DNA of 64,000 nucleotides, taken from Luteipulveratus flavus (GTDB lineage Bacteria; Actinomycetota; Actinomycetes; Actinomycetales; Dermatophilaceae). A program made the translations under genes and the position numbers. Where the stretch lies: assembly GCF_029080175.1 (NCBI RefSeq), contig NZ_JARFJC010000043.1; one strand, written 5' to 3'. The notes under the pieces are model-generated. The model was not told where the DNA came from. It did not search any database and was given only the letters and a program-made list of their open reading frames with translations. Positions 24,947 through 33,359 of this stretch are shown here, in pieces; within the stretch, counting starts at the first letter, position 1; each line of letters opens with the position of its first letter.

Positions 24947-25050
24947 TGCGTACCTTCCGAGTCAGTGTGGTGAGGGTGTACGCCGAACGCCCCGACTCCC
25001 GGCTGCGCGGCAGCGGGACCGGGGCGCTCGTCGTACTGAGGTGGATCGGC

Positions 25051-25344
25051 TCAGCCGAGGACCGCGAGCACGTCGCGGGCCGAGAGGATGAGCAGCTCCT
25101 CGCCGGCGTACTTCACCTCGGTGCCGCCGTACTTGCTGTAGATGACCTTGTCGCCGACCGCGACGTCGAGCGGGACACGCTGGCCGTTGTCGTCGATGCG
25201 ACCCGGACCGATGGCCAGGACCTCGCCCTCCTGGGGCTTCTCCTTGGCGGTGTCCGGGATGACCAGACCGGATGCGGTCGTCTGCTCGGCCTCGACCGAC
25301 TTGACCACGATGCGGTCCTCGAGCGGCTTGATGTTCACCGACAC
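25051..25344 (-). CDS. groS: 10-kDa co-chaperonin GroES
   Basis: 97 residues with the normal features: IKPLEDRIVVKSVEAEQTTA, the mobile loop (about 17-34), then GLVIPDTAKEKPQEG and KVIYSKYGGTEVKY. It caps the GroEL ring. It is the first gene of groES-groEL, about 105 bases upstream of groEL, and AAGGAAGGT precedes its GTG or ATG start at 25344. The 5' leader is about 147 bases long from the predicted transcription start. Confidence 0.97.
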   Translation of the reverse strand: MSVNIKPLEDRIVVKSVEAEQTTASGLVIPDTAKEKPQEGEVLAIGPGRIDDNGQRVPLDVAVGDKVIYSKYGGTEVKYAGEELLILSARDVLAVLG

Positions 25345-25465
25345 GGTGTGACCTTCCTTGTGCGTGCAGGGCCTGCCCTGGCGGGCAGGGATGGATGCTT
25401 GCCGCCTGGGTCGTTGCCCGCTGGTCCCGTGCGCCGCCGTCGCGGGGGTCGACGCTCGTCCGTGG

Positions 25466-25492
25466 CTGGCACTTGCCCCAGGCGAGTGCCAG
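25466..25492 (-). promoter_or_regulatory. CIRCE element (proximal copy) of groES-groEL
   Basis: CTGGCACTT (25466-25474), nine-base spacer, GAGTGCCAG (25484-25492): a 9-9-9 inverted repeat with one mismatch to its partner arm, matching the HrcA-binding CIRCE pattern. It covers the predicted transcription start. Confidence 0.88.
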
Positions 25493-25497
25493 GTCTG

Positions 25498-25526
25498 AAT
25501 CTAAAACGCGGCTGGCACTCGGTCAA
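25498..25526 (-). promoter_or_regulatory. Main promoter of groES-groEL
   Basis: On the minus strand, TTGACC (25526-25521), a 17-base spacer and TAGATT (25503-25498) form a near-consensus vegetative promoter, unusual in this GC-rich window. The -35 hexamer lies in the spacer of the distal CIRCE element. Confidence 0.8.
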
Positions 25527-25538
25527 CTCGAGTGCCAG
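25512..25538 (-). promoter_or_regulatory. CIRCE element (distal copy) of groES-groEL
   Basis: CTGGCACTC (25512-25520), spacer GGTCAACTC, GAGTGCCAG (25530-25538): a perfect 9-9-9 inverted repeat. Its centre is 46 bases from that of the proximal copy. HrcA bound at both would cover the whole promoter until heat shock. Confidence 0.9.
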
Positions 25539-25568
25539 ATCCCGACCGAAGCGCCAGCCGGTCCTGCC

Positions 25569-25970
25569 TCAGGCGGTACGCCGGTCGTAGTCGTCCCGGT
25601 GAGCCTGTACCTGGTCCATGTGGGTCTCGGCCCACACCTTCATCTGGCCGACGACCACCAGCAACGACCGGCCGAGCTCGGTGATGGCGTACTCCACCGT
25701 GACGGGGACGGTGGGCGTGACCGTGCGAGTGATCAGGCCGTCGCGTTCCAGCGAGCGGAGCGTCTGGGTCAGCATCTTCTGGCTGACGCCGGCGATGTGG
25801 CGCGAGATCTCGGAGTAGCGCAGGTCGCCCTCCCCCAGGGTGCACAGCACCAGGGTCACCCACTTGTCGGTGAGCCGGTCGAGCAGCCGGCGGCTCTTGC
25901 ACTGGGCCATGAAGGCGTCGTACTCGACCTTGGCCTCGGCGCGGCGGCCTGCGGCGGTCCGGGTGGCCAT
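25569..25970 (-). CDS. HxlR family transcriptional regulator
   Basis: 133 residues of winged-helix HxlR type. CKSRRLLDRLTDKWVTLVL is followed by LRYSEISRHIAGVSQKMLTQ and the wing LRSLERDGLITRTVTPTVPV. The family cysteine near residue 24 can sense electrophiles or oxidation in relatives. It is transcribed away from the quinone oxidoreductase gene at 26081, with an inverted repeat in the shared gap, so it probably represses that gene and itself. Confidence 0.92.
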   Translation of the reverse strand: MATRTAAGRRAEAKVEYDAFMAQCKSRRLLDRLTDKWVTLVLCTLGEGDLRYSEISRHIAGVSQKMLTQTLRSLERDGLITRTVTPTVPVTVEYAITELGRSLLVVVGQMKVWAETHMDQVQAHRDDYDRRTA

Positions 25971-26000
25971 GGTGCCCCTTCCGTGAGTTACGCACTTCTG

Positions 26001-26014
26001 GGTACGTACTTACC
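26001..26014. promoter_or_regulatory. Candidate HxlR operator
   Basis: GGTACGTACTTACC is an imperfect palindrome (five of seven positions paired), 31 bases before the HxlR start and 67 before the oxidoreductase start. HxlR sites often contain GTAC and TTAC half-sites; the binding is inferred. Confidence 0.5.
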
Positions 26015-26080
26015 AGCAGAGAGTAATGCACCGAAGGTGGTGCACGTTCGGTTCGAGACATCGAGAAAGGACTCACCACC

Positions 26081-26980
26081 ATGCGCGCAGCAGTCGTACG
26101 GAACCCCGGTCAGGCGATCCAGATCATCGACACGCCGACGCCCTCCCCCGGCGCGAGCGAGATCCGCGTCCGGCTTCTCGGCGCCGCCGTGAACCCCGTC
26201 GACATCCAGACCGCCCGCGGCACGTTCCACGAGATCGGCTGGATCGACCAGCCCGAGCACACGGGCCTCGGTTGGGACGTCGCCGGAGAGGTGACGGCGC
26301 TGGGCAGCGACGTGCACGGCCTGACCGTCGGCACCCGGGTCGCCGCCCTGTCTGCCGGCGTGGACAAGCCGCTCGGTCCGTACGCCGAGGAGGTCATCGT
26401 TCCCGCATCGGCCGCGGCACCACTCCCCGCAGGACTCGACCCCGTCGACGCGGCAACCGTGCCGCTGAACGCCCTCACCGCGTCGCAGGCCCTGGACCTG
26501 CTCGGCGACCCCGCAGCACGAACCCTGCTCGTCACCGGAGCGGCCGGCGCAGTCGGTGGGTATGCCGTCCGGCTGGGCGTCGCCCGCGGTTGGACGGTCG
26601 TCGGTCTCGGGCGACCGACGGACACCGCGACCATCGAGGAGGCCGGGGCGGCACCGGCGACCTCGCTGGACGAGGTGTCGCCGGTGGACGCCACCTTCGA
26701 CCCGGCCGCGCTCGCCGAGGCCGCCCTGGCCGTCACGCGCGATGGCGGCCACTACGTCGGCGTCCTCCCGCCGCGCGTCCCGGCGTCGGAGCGCGGTATC
26801 CGCACCGAGGCTGTCGACGTCCACGAGGACGCAGCGGAGCTCGCCCGCCTGCTGCGCCTGACGGCCACCGGTGAGCTGCCCGCCCGCGTGCACGCGGTCG
26901 CACCGCTCGATGAGGTGAACGAGGTGCACGAGAAAGTGGCGGGTGGCGGCGTACGCGGTCGGTACGTGATCGTCCCCTGA
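26081..26980 (+). CDS. NADP-dependent quinone oxidoreductase-like protein (MDR superfamily)
   Basis: 299 residues, zinc-free medium-chain dehydrogenase. LLGAAVNPVDIQTARG is the substrate-domain motif, LGWDVAGEVTALGSDV the linker, and LLVTGAAGAVGGYAVRLG (about 150-167) the NADP-binding loop. PLNALTASQALDL before it is typical of quinone reductases. It probably reduces quinones or enals and answers to the HxlR protein encoded next to it. The last nine codons and the stop are part of a 40-base tandem duplication. Confidence 0.9.
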   Translation: MRAAVVRNPGQAIQIIDTPTPSPGASEIRVRLLGAAVNPVDIQTARGTFHEIGWIDQPEHTGLGWDVAGEVTALGSDVHGLTVGTRVAALSAGVDKPLGPYAEEVIVPASAAAPLPAGLDPVDAATVPLNALTASQALDLLGDPAARTLLVTGAAGAVGGYAVRLGVARGWTVVGLGRPTDTATIEEAGAAPATSLDEVSPVDATFDPAALAEAALAVTRDGGHYVGVLPPRVPASERGIRTEAVDVHEDAAELARLLRLTATGELPARVHAVAPLDEVNEVHEKVAGGGVRGRYVIVP

Positions 26981-27034
26981 CCGCCCCAGCGGTAGCGGTC
27001 GGTACGTGATCGTCCCCTGACCGCCCCAGCGGTA
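26955..27034 (+). repeat. Exact 40-base tandem duplication at the gene end
   Basis: The segment 26955-26994 is repeated exactly at 26995-27034. The first copy includes the last eight to nine codons and the TGA of the oxidoreductase gene plus 14 bases; the second is non-coding. The lack of any difference suggests a recent event. Confidence 0.92.
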
Positions 27035-27063
27035 GCGGCCGCCACGACAACGGCGGCCGCTAC
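27032..27063. terminator. Hairpin between oxidoreductase and PRPP synthetase genes
   Basis: GTAGCGGCCGCC (27032-27043) pairs perfectly with GGCGGCCGCTAC (27052-27063) around an 8-base loop. It overlaps the stop codon of the convergent prs gene (27060-27062) and could serve both genes. Confidence 0.7.
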
Positions 27064-28037
27064 CCGAGCGGGAGCCTGGCGTCCGGGGGTGCGTGCGTCG
27101 GATCGACGCCGTCGAACAGGCTGCTGACCGACTCCCCGGCGTGGATGCGCGCGATGGCCTTCGCGAACAGGTCGGCCACCGAACGGACCTGCAGCTGCGG
27201 CCAGTCCGGCGCCGGCACGGTGTCGGTGGTGACGACCTCCTGGATCATCGGATGGGTGCTCAGCCGCTCCACTGCCGGACCGGCGAACAGGCCGTGCGTG
27301 CAGGCGATCGCCGCCTCCGTACAGCCGAACTCCTTCAGCCGGTCCATCAGCTCCACGACCGAGCCGCCGGTCGCGATCTCGTCGTCCAGCACGATCGCGC
27401 GCTTGCCGGTGACGTCGCCGACGATGGCGTCGATGACCACCTTGTCGTCCGCCTTGCGCTGCTTGCTGCCGGCGGCGACGGGCAGCCCGAGCAGCCGGGC
27501 GAACAGCGTGGCGGTCTTGGCGTTGCCGAGGTCGGGCGAGACGACCACGGTGTCGCTCAGGTCGCGCCCGCGGAAGTGGTCGGCGAGCACGCCGATGGCG
27601 GTCAGGTGGTCGACCGGGACGGAGAAGAAGCCGTGCACCTGCGGGGCGTGCAGCGCCATGGTCAGGACCCGGCTCACCCCGGAGGTCGCGAGCAGGTCGG
27701 CGACCAGGCGGCCACCCAACGAGATCCGTGAGGCGTCCTTCTTGTCCGACCTGGCGTACGCGTAGTGCGGGATGACCGCCGTGATCTGGGCCGCCGAGGC
27801 ACCCTTGGCCGCGTCGATCATCAGCAGCAGCTCCATCAGGTGCTCCTGCGTCGGCGGGACGAGGGGCTGGACGATGTAGACGTCGCGCTGCCGGCAGTTG
27901 GCGAGCAGCCGGGCCTGCAGGCAGTCGTTGCTGAAGCGCGTGATCTCGACCTCGGAGAGCGGCACTCCGAGGGCGCCCGAGATGCTGGCAGCGAGTCGGG
28001 GATGAGCCGAGCCGGAGAAGACCACGATGTCGCGCAC
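27060..28037 (-). CDS. prs: Ribose-phosphate diphosphokinase (PRPP synthetase) paralogue
   Basis: 325 residues. It would make phosphoribosyl pyrophosphate from ribose 5-phosphate and ATP for nucleotide, His and Trp synthesis. PHYAYARSDKKDASRISLGG is the ATP-binding flap; ALHAPQVHGFFSVPVDHL has metal and substrate histidines; VLDDEIATGGSVVELM is the PRPP loop. Compared with the housekeeping enzyme (R-Q-D-x-K in the flap, and a DIVDT-type loop), several positions differ, so this may be a second, divergent copy. The housekeeping prs of actinobacteria usually sits by glmU, which is not here. Confidence 0.85.
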   Translation of the reverse strand: MRDIVVFSGSAHPRLAASISGALGVPLSEVEITRFSNDCLQARLLANCRQRDVYIVQPLVPPTQEHLMELLLMIDAAKGASAAQITAVIPHYAYARSDKKDASRISLGGRLVADLLATSGVSRVLTMALHAPQVHGFFSVPVDHLTAIGVLADHFRGRDLSDTVVVSPDLGNAKTATLFARLLGLPVAAGSKQRKADDKVVIDAIVGDVTGKRAIVLDDEIATGGSVVELMDRLKEFGCTEAAIACTHGLFAGPAVERLSTHPMIQEVVTTDTVPAPDWPQLQVRSVADLFAKAIARIHAGESVSSLFDGVDPTHAPPDARLPLG

Positions 28038-28173
28038 GGGAGGAGCTCCTTGAACGTGCCGGGGCCGATACCTCGGAGACTAGTCCGGACCTGCGCCGGT
28101 GCGCGCGTTCCGGTCCGCGCCGTGGACCAGGCGGCCCGCCCACCGGGAGCCGTCGTGCGCCAGAATGCCGGCC

Positions 28174-29397
28174 ATGGACCTTGCGCTCGTACGCCGGCTC
28201 ACCTCGGGTGAGGGCTGGGGGCTGCTGCAGTCCCTCCCGCCGTACGACGCGAAGGAGGCCCTCGGACTCGGGGTCCGGCTGCGGGAGGCGGGATTCCCGG
28301 CGGACCTGGTGGCGGCCGCGCTGACCCAGTCCGAGCTGCGGGCGCGGGCGGCGGACAAGCTCGGCTCGTCCGCGGCGGAGATGCTGCTGACGCGGGACGG
28401 GCTCGAGCAAGCCACCCGCCGGCCCGTCGCGGAGGCCCACGCCCGGCGGTTCGCGGAGGCGGGCGTACGCCACGTGCTCGACCTGGGCTGCGGGATCGGT
28501 TCGGACGCCATGGCTTTCGCGGACTGCGACCTGCAGGTGGACGCGGTGGACGCCGACGAGGTGACCGCCGCGATCGCCGCCGTGAACCTGCGCCCGTGGG
28601 AGCACGCCCGGGTGGAGCACACGCACGCCGAGCAGGTCAGCCTGCCCCGCGGCGAGGCCGCCCGTGGCGTCGGCGTGTGGCTGGACCCCGCACGGCGTAC
28701 CCCCGGTGTCGCGGACATCTCCGGTCGGACGCGCCGCCTGTTCCGGCTGGAGGACCTGAGCCCGAGCTGGCACGTGGTCCGCGACATCGCCGGCCGCGCG
28801 CCGGCGGTCGGCGCGAAGCTCTCCCCCGCGTTCCCGCACGCCCAGCTGCCGGCAGGAGCGGAGGCGGAGTGGGTCTCCTACGACGGCGAGGTCGTCGAGT
28901 GCGCGATCTGGTGGGGGTCGCTGGTCCGCCGGCCCGGACGCACCGCGCACGTGCTCGGCCCCCGGGTGGACGCGGTCGTGACCGAGGCGGACGCGACGGA
29001 CGCCGACCCGACCCTGGCCGAGCTGGGGCGGCTGAATCCGTACCTGTACGAACCGGATCGAGCGATCATCCGATCCGGCCTCGTCGGCGCGCTGGTCAAC
29101 GCGGTCGGCGGCCGGGAGCTCGCGACCGGGCTGGGGTACGTCAACGCGGCGCACGAGCTGCGGCTGCCGTGGGCCCGCCGGTACGCCGTGACCGACGTGA
29201 TCCCGTACAACGTCAAGGGGCTGCGGGCGCTGCTGCGTGACCGGGACGCCGGCCGGGTCACGATCAAGAAGCGCGGCGTCTCGATCGACGCCGACCAGCT
29301 GCGCCGCCAGCTGCGGCTGTCGGGCAGCCAGGAGGTCACCGTGGTCCTCACCCGGTTGCGCCAGGCGCAGGTCGCCCTCGTGGTCACCCCGTTCTGA
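28174..29397 (+). CDS. THUMP-like domain class I SAM-dependent methyltransferase
   Basis: About 407 residues. The middle has the SAM-binding loop VLDLGCGIGSDAMAFA (about 105-120) followed by the acidic VDAVDADEV. The C-terminal 60 residues (NVKGLRALLRD, then RLSGSQEVTVVLTRL) match the THUMP-like domain appended to these actinobacterial proteins. An RNA substrate is plausible but unproven. CAGAAT ends seven bases before the ATG, a leaderless layout; an ATG nine bases upstream is possible too. It is followed after 27 bases by the Gln/Tyr-rich membrane protein gene. Confidence 0.82.
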   Translation: MDLALVRRLTSGEGWGLLQSLPPYDAKEALGLGVRLREAGFPADLVAAALTQSELRARAADKLGSSAAEMLLTRDGLEQATRRPVAEAHARRFAEAGVRHVLDLGCGIGSDAMAFADCDLQVDAVDADEVTAAIAAVNLRPWEHARVEHTHAEQVSLPRGEAARGVGVWLDPARRTPGVADISGRTRRLFRLEDLSPSWHVVRDIAGRAPAVGAKLSPAFPHAQLPAGAEAEWVSYDGEVVECAIWWGSLVRRPGRTAHVLGPRVDAVVTEADATDADPTLAELGRLNPYLYEPDRAIIRSGLVGALVNAVGGRELATGLGYVNAAHELRLPWARRYAVTDVIPYNVKGLRALLRDRDAGRVTIKKRGVSIDADQLRRQLRLSGSQEVTVVLTRLRQAQVALVVTPF

Positions 29398-29424
29398 TCC
29401 CGGCCGGCTGCCTACACTCTGCGC

Positions 29425-30093
29425 ATGTCGCACACTTCCGACGATCCGTACGCGCCGCCGCCCGAGAACAACGCCGGGGGCCAGCAGCCGCAGTACGGGC
29501 AGAATCCGCCGCAGTACGGGCAGAACCCGACCCAGCCCCAGTACGGCCAGAACCCCCCGCAGTACGGCCAGAACCCCCCGCAGTACGGGCAGAGCCCGAC
29601 CCAGCCTCAGTACGGCCAGCAGCCCGGGTACCCGGCCGCGCCCGGCTACGACCAGGGGCAGTACCCGTACGGCGGTTACGGCCAGGGACAGCCGGCGGGG
29701 CCCGTCGGTCGCCCCGGCACGCTGCTGGCCGCGAGCATCCTCACCTGGATCGGGTCCGGGCTCGGGATCCTGGTCGGCCTCGTGCTGATGGTCGCCTCGG
29801 GGTCCTCGGAGTTCCGGGACCAGCTGGACGACGTCGAGCCGGGAGCGGTCGCTGCGATCGGCGGCATCATCCTGGCCGTCTGCGTCGTCTCCGCGCTCAT
29901 GGCGTTCTTCGCGTTCAAGGGTCACCGGTGGGCCGTCATTGTGCTGACGGTGCTCGGCGCGCTGTTCATGCTGGGCGCCATCAGCTCCCTCGCCCAGGGC
30001 AACGGCGGCGGGATCGTCAGCCTGGCGTGGATCGGGGCGGCCGTCGGCCTCTTCTGGGCCACACCGTCACGACAGTTCTACGCCCGCCGCTAG
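29425..30093 (+). CDS. Gln/Pro/Tyr-repeat membrane protein
   Basis: 222 residues. The first 95 residues are a cytoplasmic low-complexity region built of repeated QYGQNP units (about seven). Four hydrophobic helices follow (about 98-118, 136-158, 163-184, 192-212). Such Pro-Gln-Tyr-rich tails on small four-helix proteins are common in actinobacteria; their role is unknown, though such regions can form condensates or bind WW-like partners. TACACT ends six bases before the ATG. Its TAG overlaps the stop of the converging GH3 gene in the four bases CTAG. Confidence 0.8.
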   Translation: MSHTSDDPYAPPPENNAGGQQPQYGQNPPQYGQNPTQPQYGQNPPQYGQNPPQYGQSPTQPQYGQQPGYPAAPGYDQGQYPYGGYGQGQPAGPVGRPGTLLAASILTWIGSGLGILVGLVLMVASGSSEFRDQLDDVEPGAVAAIGGIILAVCVVSALMAFFAFKGHRWAVIVLTVLGALFMLGAISSLAQGNGGGIVSLAWIGAAVGLFWATPSRQFYARR

Positions 30094-31841
30094 CAGCCCG
30101 ACCCGGCCTTCCAGCGCCCCACGGCCACCGGCAGCCTGCCGGTGGCCTTCCGCTTGCCCGTCAGCACCTCGACGACCGCCTGGAAGGTCTCCGGCGTCCG
30201 CCCGTACGCGGCGATGCGGGTCGCGCCGGCCGGCCCACCACGCAGCGCGTACGGGGTGTCGAGACCGACCATCACCCGACCCGTACCGCCCTGCGAGCCG
30301 CTGGACTCACCGGTGCCGGCGTTGTACGCGCCACCTCCGAGCAGCCGCACCGTGGTGCCGCTGCCGACGCGCAGCCCCGCTCGGCGGGCGGCGGCGCCGA
30401 AGCGGCTGCGGTCGGCCTGGGTCCCTCCGGAGATCCGGACGCCGCCGGTGACGGCCGCGGCGCCGCACGGGCCGGAGATCTGGGTGACCGAGGCGCGCGC
30501 GAGTGCGAGCGCGTCGGCGTGATGCGCGCCGACCGCGGCGGCGGGCGGCTGCTGCGCCGACCCCGCCCGACGCATGGTCGCGACGATCCGCGCCGCCGAC
30601 TCGATCAGCCGGTCCCGGGTGAGCTGCCCCGACGCGACGGCCTTGGTCAGAGCCGTGACGGAGGCGCCGGGGTCGGCGGGCATCAGCAGGACGTCCGCTC
30701 CCGCGGCGACGGCCTGCACCGCGCCGCGGCCCGAGCCGTACCGCTGGTCGACCGCGCCCATCTGCAGCGCGTCGGTGACGATCAGGCCCTTGAACCCCAG
30801 CTGCTGCCGCAGCAGCCCGGTCAGCACGGGGCGGCTTATCGTGGACGGCGCGCCGGCGTCGAGCGCGTCCAGCACGATGTGGGCCGACATGACGGCCGGA
30901 GCGCCGTCGCGCACCAGGGCTTGGAACGGCACGAGGTCGCGTCCCCGCAGCGCGTCCAGGGAGGCCCGCTGGCGGGGCAGGCCGATGTGGCTGTCGGTGG
31001 TGACCGAGCCGTGGCCCGGGAAGTGCTTCGCGACGGGGACGACGCCGGCCTGGGCGTAGCCACGCGCCTGCGCCGTGGCCGTACGCGCCACCCGCTGCGG
31101 GTCCGAGCCCGGGGAGCGGACGCCGATCGTGGGGTCCTGCGCGCCGATGGTGACGTCCGCGTCGGGCGAGAAGACCATCGTCATGCCCAGCGCCCGCAGC
31201 TCCTCGCCGATGCCGTGCGCCACCCGCGTCGCGAGGGCGGGGTCGTCCGCTGCGCCGTACGCCATCCCCGACGGCAGCTCCGTGACCGGTGCACCCAGCC
31301 GAGCGACGGGGCCGCCCTCCTGGTCCACCGAGACGATCGCCGGCCAGTCCCGGCCGTCGGCGCGCATCGCCTGCTGTGCACGCTCGGCACCGGAGCGCAG
31401 GCCGCTGACGAGCGAGGCGCTGCTCGGCACGTTGCCGGGGAAGAGGATCACGCCGCCGAGGTGGTCGCCGCTGATGGCGCGGGCCGCCGCGTCCGGGCTG
31501 CTGCCGTCGTAGAAGCCGACGATCAGCTGAGCCGCGAGCCGTTCGGTCGGCAGGCGGCTGACGTCCTTGCGTGCGGCGGCGAGGTCGGCGTCGGTCGGGA
31601 CGCCGACGCCGGTGGGTGCGGGCGCGCTCGGGGACGGCCCAGCGGTGGGAGGCAACGACGTCGTGGGCGCCGTGCGGGTCGGGCTCGCGCTCCGGGCCGT
31701 GGAGGAGGTCGACGTCGCCGGAGCGGCGTCACCGTCGTCCCCGCCCGAACAGCTCGCCAGCAGCGCCGCGACGCAGACCGCACCGGCGGCCCGAGACAGC
31801 AGACCGCCACGGGTCGATGGCACGGACCGCGACCGGGTCAT
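30090..31841 (-). CDS. Glycoside hydrolase family 3 lipoprotein (NagZ-like beta-N-acetylhexosaminidase)
   Basis: 583 residues. A lipoprotein signal peptide ends in ALLASCSGG, so the mature Cys would be lipidated and the enzyme outside the membrane. A Ser/Thr/Pro linker (about 35-85) precedes the GH3 barrel. KHFPGHGSVTTDSHIGLP is the NagZ His-Asp loop, and LIVTDALQMGAV has the likely nucleophile Asp. The C-terminal 170 residues form the second GH3 domain. It probably removes GlcNAc from wall muropeptides or glycans. The ATG overlaps the tsaD stop (ATGA, 31838-31841), ending the tsaB-rimI-tsaD operon. Confidence 0.88.
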   Translation of the reverse strand: MTRSRSVPSTRGGLLSRAAGAVCVAALLASCSGGDDGDAAPATSTSSTARSASPTRTAPTTSLPPTAGPSPSAPAPTGVGVPTDADLAAARKDVSRLPTERLAAQLIVGFYDGSSPDAAARAISGDHLGGVILFPGNVPSSASLVSGLRSGAERAQQAMRADGRDWPAIVSVDQEGGPVARLGAPVTELPSGMAYGAADDPALATRVAHGIGEELRALGMTMVFSPDADVTIGAQDPTIGVRSPGSDPQRVARTATAQARGYAQAGVVPVAKHFPGHGSVTTDSHIGLPRQRASLDALRGRDLVPFQALVRDGAPAVMSAHIVLDALDAGAPSTISRPVLTGLLRQQLGFKGLIVTDALQMGAVDQRYGSGRGAVQAVAAGADVLLMPADPGASVTALTKAVASGQLTRDRLIESAARIVATMRRAGSAQQPPAAAVGAHHADALALARASVTQISGPCGAAAVTGGVRISGGTQADRSRFGAAARRAGLRVGSGTTVRLLGGGAYNAGTGESSGSQGGTGRVMVGLDTPYALRGGPAGATRIAAYGRTPETFQAVVEVLTGKRKATGRLPVAVGRWKAGSGC

Positions 31842-32896
31842 GCCTGGACGCTCGACACCGGCAGCGAGGAGTCGGCCGGCAGCGCCAGGTCGGACGGCGG
31901 CAGACCGCGCATCACCATCTGCGAGCCGAGGGCGGCCACCATCGCGCCGTTGTCGGTGCACAGCCGGATCCGCGGGACCCGCAGCCGGATGCCCGCCTCG
32001 GCGCAGCGCTTCTCAGCCAGCTCGCGCAGCTGGGTGTTCGCCGTGACGCCGCCACCGATCTGCAGGTCGGAGATGCCGAGCTCGGTGCAGGCCAGGACGG
32101 CCTTGCGTGTGAGGACGTCCGCCACCGCATGGCTGAAGCTCGCCGCAACGTCCGCGACGGGCACCGGCTCGCCGGCCCGCTCACGCGCCTCGACCCACCG
32201 GACCACGGCAGTCTTCAGCCCGGAGAAGGAGTAGTCGAAGCGGTGGCGCTCCATGTCCTTGCGCGAGGTCAGACCGCGCGGGAACGCGATCGCCTCGGGG
32301 TCGCCCTCACGGGCGGCGCGGTCGATGTGCGGCCCACCCGGGTAGGGCAGACCGAGCACCCGCGCGACCTTGTCGTACGCCTCGCCGGCCGCGTCGTCGA
32401 TCGTGGAGCCGAGCTCCTCGACGTCGGAGGCGATGTCCCGCACCACGAGCAGGTTGGTGTGGCCGCCGGACACCAGCAGCGCGACCGTCGGCTCCGGTAG
32501 CGGGCCGTGGTCGAGGACGTCGGCGCACACGTGCGCGGCCAGGTGGTTGACGCCGTACAGCGGCTTGTCGAGGCACAGGGCCAGCGCCTTCGCACTCGCC
32601 ACGCCCACCATGAGCGCACCGGCCAACCCGGGCCCGGACGTGACCGCGATCGCGTCGACATCGTCCAGCCGGTGACCGGCCTCGGCGCTCGCGCGCTCCA
32701 GCATCGGGATCATCGACTCCAGGTGCGCGCGGCTCGCGACCTCGGGGACGACGCCGCCGAAGCGGGCGTGCTCGTCCACGCTGCTCGCCAGGGCGTCGCC
32801 GACGAGCGTGGTGCCGCGCACGAACGCCACACCCGTCTCGTCGCAGCTGGACTCGATGCCGAGGACCAGTGGTTCGTCGGTCGTCGCGTCAGACAT
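31838..32896 (-). CDS. tsaD: tRNA N6-adenosine threonylcarbamoyltransferase TsaD
   Basis: 352 residues from the ATG at 32896, which has GGAGG eight bases upstream. It transfers threonylcarbamoyl to A37 of ANN-decoding tRNAs, with TsaB and TsaE. LGIESSCDETGVA is the nucleotide site; NHLAAHV holds the Fe or Zn ligands His118 and His122; LLVSGGHTNL and GGVTANTQLR complete the ASKHA fold. The start overlaps the end of rimI by eight bases. In actinobacteria tsaB-rimI-tsaD is a standard cluster. Confidence 0.97.
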   Translation of the reverse strand: MSDATTDEPLVLGIESSCDETGVAFVRGTTLVGDALASSVDEHARFGGVVPEVASRAHLESMIPMLERASAEAGHRLDDVDAIAVTSGPGLAGALMVGVASAKALALCLDKPLYGVNHLAAHVCADVLDHGPLPEPTVALLVSGGHTNLLVVRDIASDVEELGSTIDDAAGEAYDKVARVLGLPYPGGPHIDRAAREGDPEAIAFPRGLTSRKDMERHRFDYSFSGLKTAVVRWVEARERAGEPVPVADVAASFSHAVADVLTRKAVLACTELGISDLQIGGGVTANTQLRELAEKRCAEAGIRLRVPRIRLCTDNGAMVAALGSQMVMRGLPPSDLALPADSSLPVSSVQA

Positions 32897-33359
32897 GGGA
32901 CGCACCTCCGTTCAGCAGCCGGCGCAGGATCAGAGCGTCCACGTCACCCGGCTGGTAGTAGCGGCGACGCACCGAGATCTGCTCGAAACCGTTGCGGTCG
33001 TACAGCTTTCGGGCCGGGGCGTTGTCGGCGCGCACCTCGAGCATGAGCGACTCCGCTCCGCTACCGGTGGCCGTGGTCACCATCCAGTCGAGCAGGCGCT
33101 GACCCAGGCCGCTCCCCTGAGCGCCCGGCGCGACGGCGACGGTCATCACGTCGGCGACGTCACCGCCCTGGTCGACACCGGCGTACCCGACGACCTTCTC
33201 CTCGCGCTCGGCCACGACGTACGCGCGACGCGGGCGGCCGGCGAGCTCGCCCCACCAGCTGTTCGCGGTCCAGGCGTCGTCGGCGAAGAGCTCGCGCTCC
33301 AGCTCGACCAGCCGGTCGATGTCCTGCCAGCGCATCTCGCGCAGCGCGGTCGCGGTCAC
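32889..33359 (-). CDS. rimI: Ribosomal protein S18-alanine N-acetyltransferase RimI
   Basis: 156 residues, GNAT fold. VMTVAVAPGAQGSGLGQRLL is motif A with the acetyl-CoA loop Q-G-x-G-x-G; LEVRADNAPARKLYDRNGFE is motif B. It acetylates the N-terminus of S18 and in some bacteria other proteins. The GTG start overlaps the tsaB stop (GTGA, 33356-33359). Its position between tsaB and tsaD is conserved in actinobacteria. Confidence 0.92.
   Translation of the reverse strand: MTATALREMRWQDIDRLVELERELFADDAWTANSWWGELAGRPRRAYVVAEREEKVVGYAGVDQGGDVADVMTVAVAPGAQGSGLGQRLLDWMVTTATGSGAESLMLEVRADNAPARKLYDRNGFEQISVRRRYYQPGDVDALILRRLLNGGASHV

Noticed and set aside
23339..24973. 544-codon open frame opposite groEL
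   Set aside because: It is the mirror of groEL in high-GC DNA; its translation is low-complexity and has no domain, while the minus-strand frame is an intact chaperonin.
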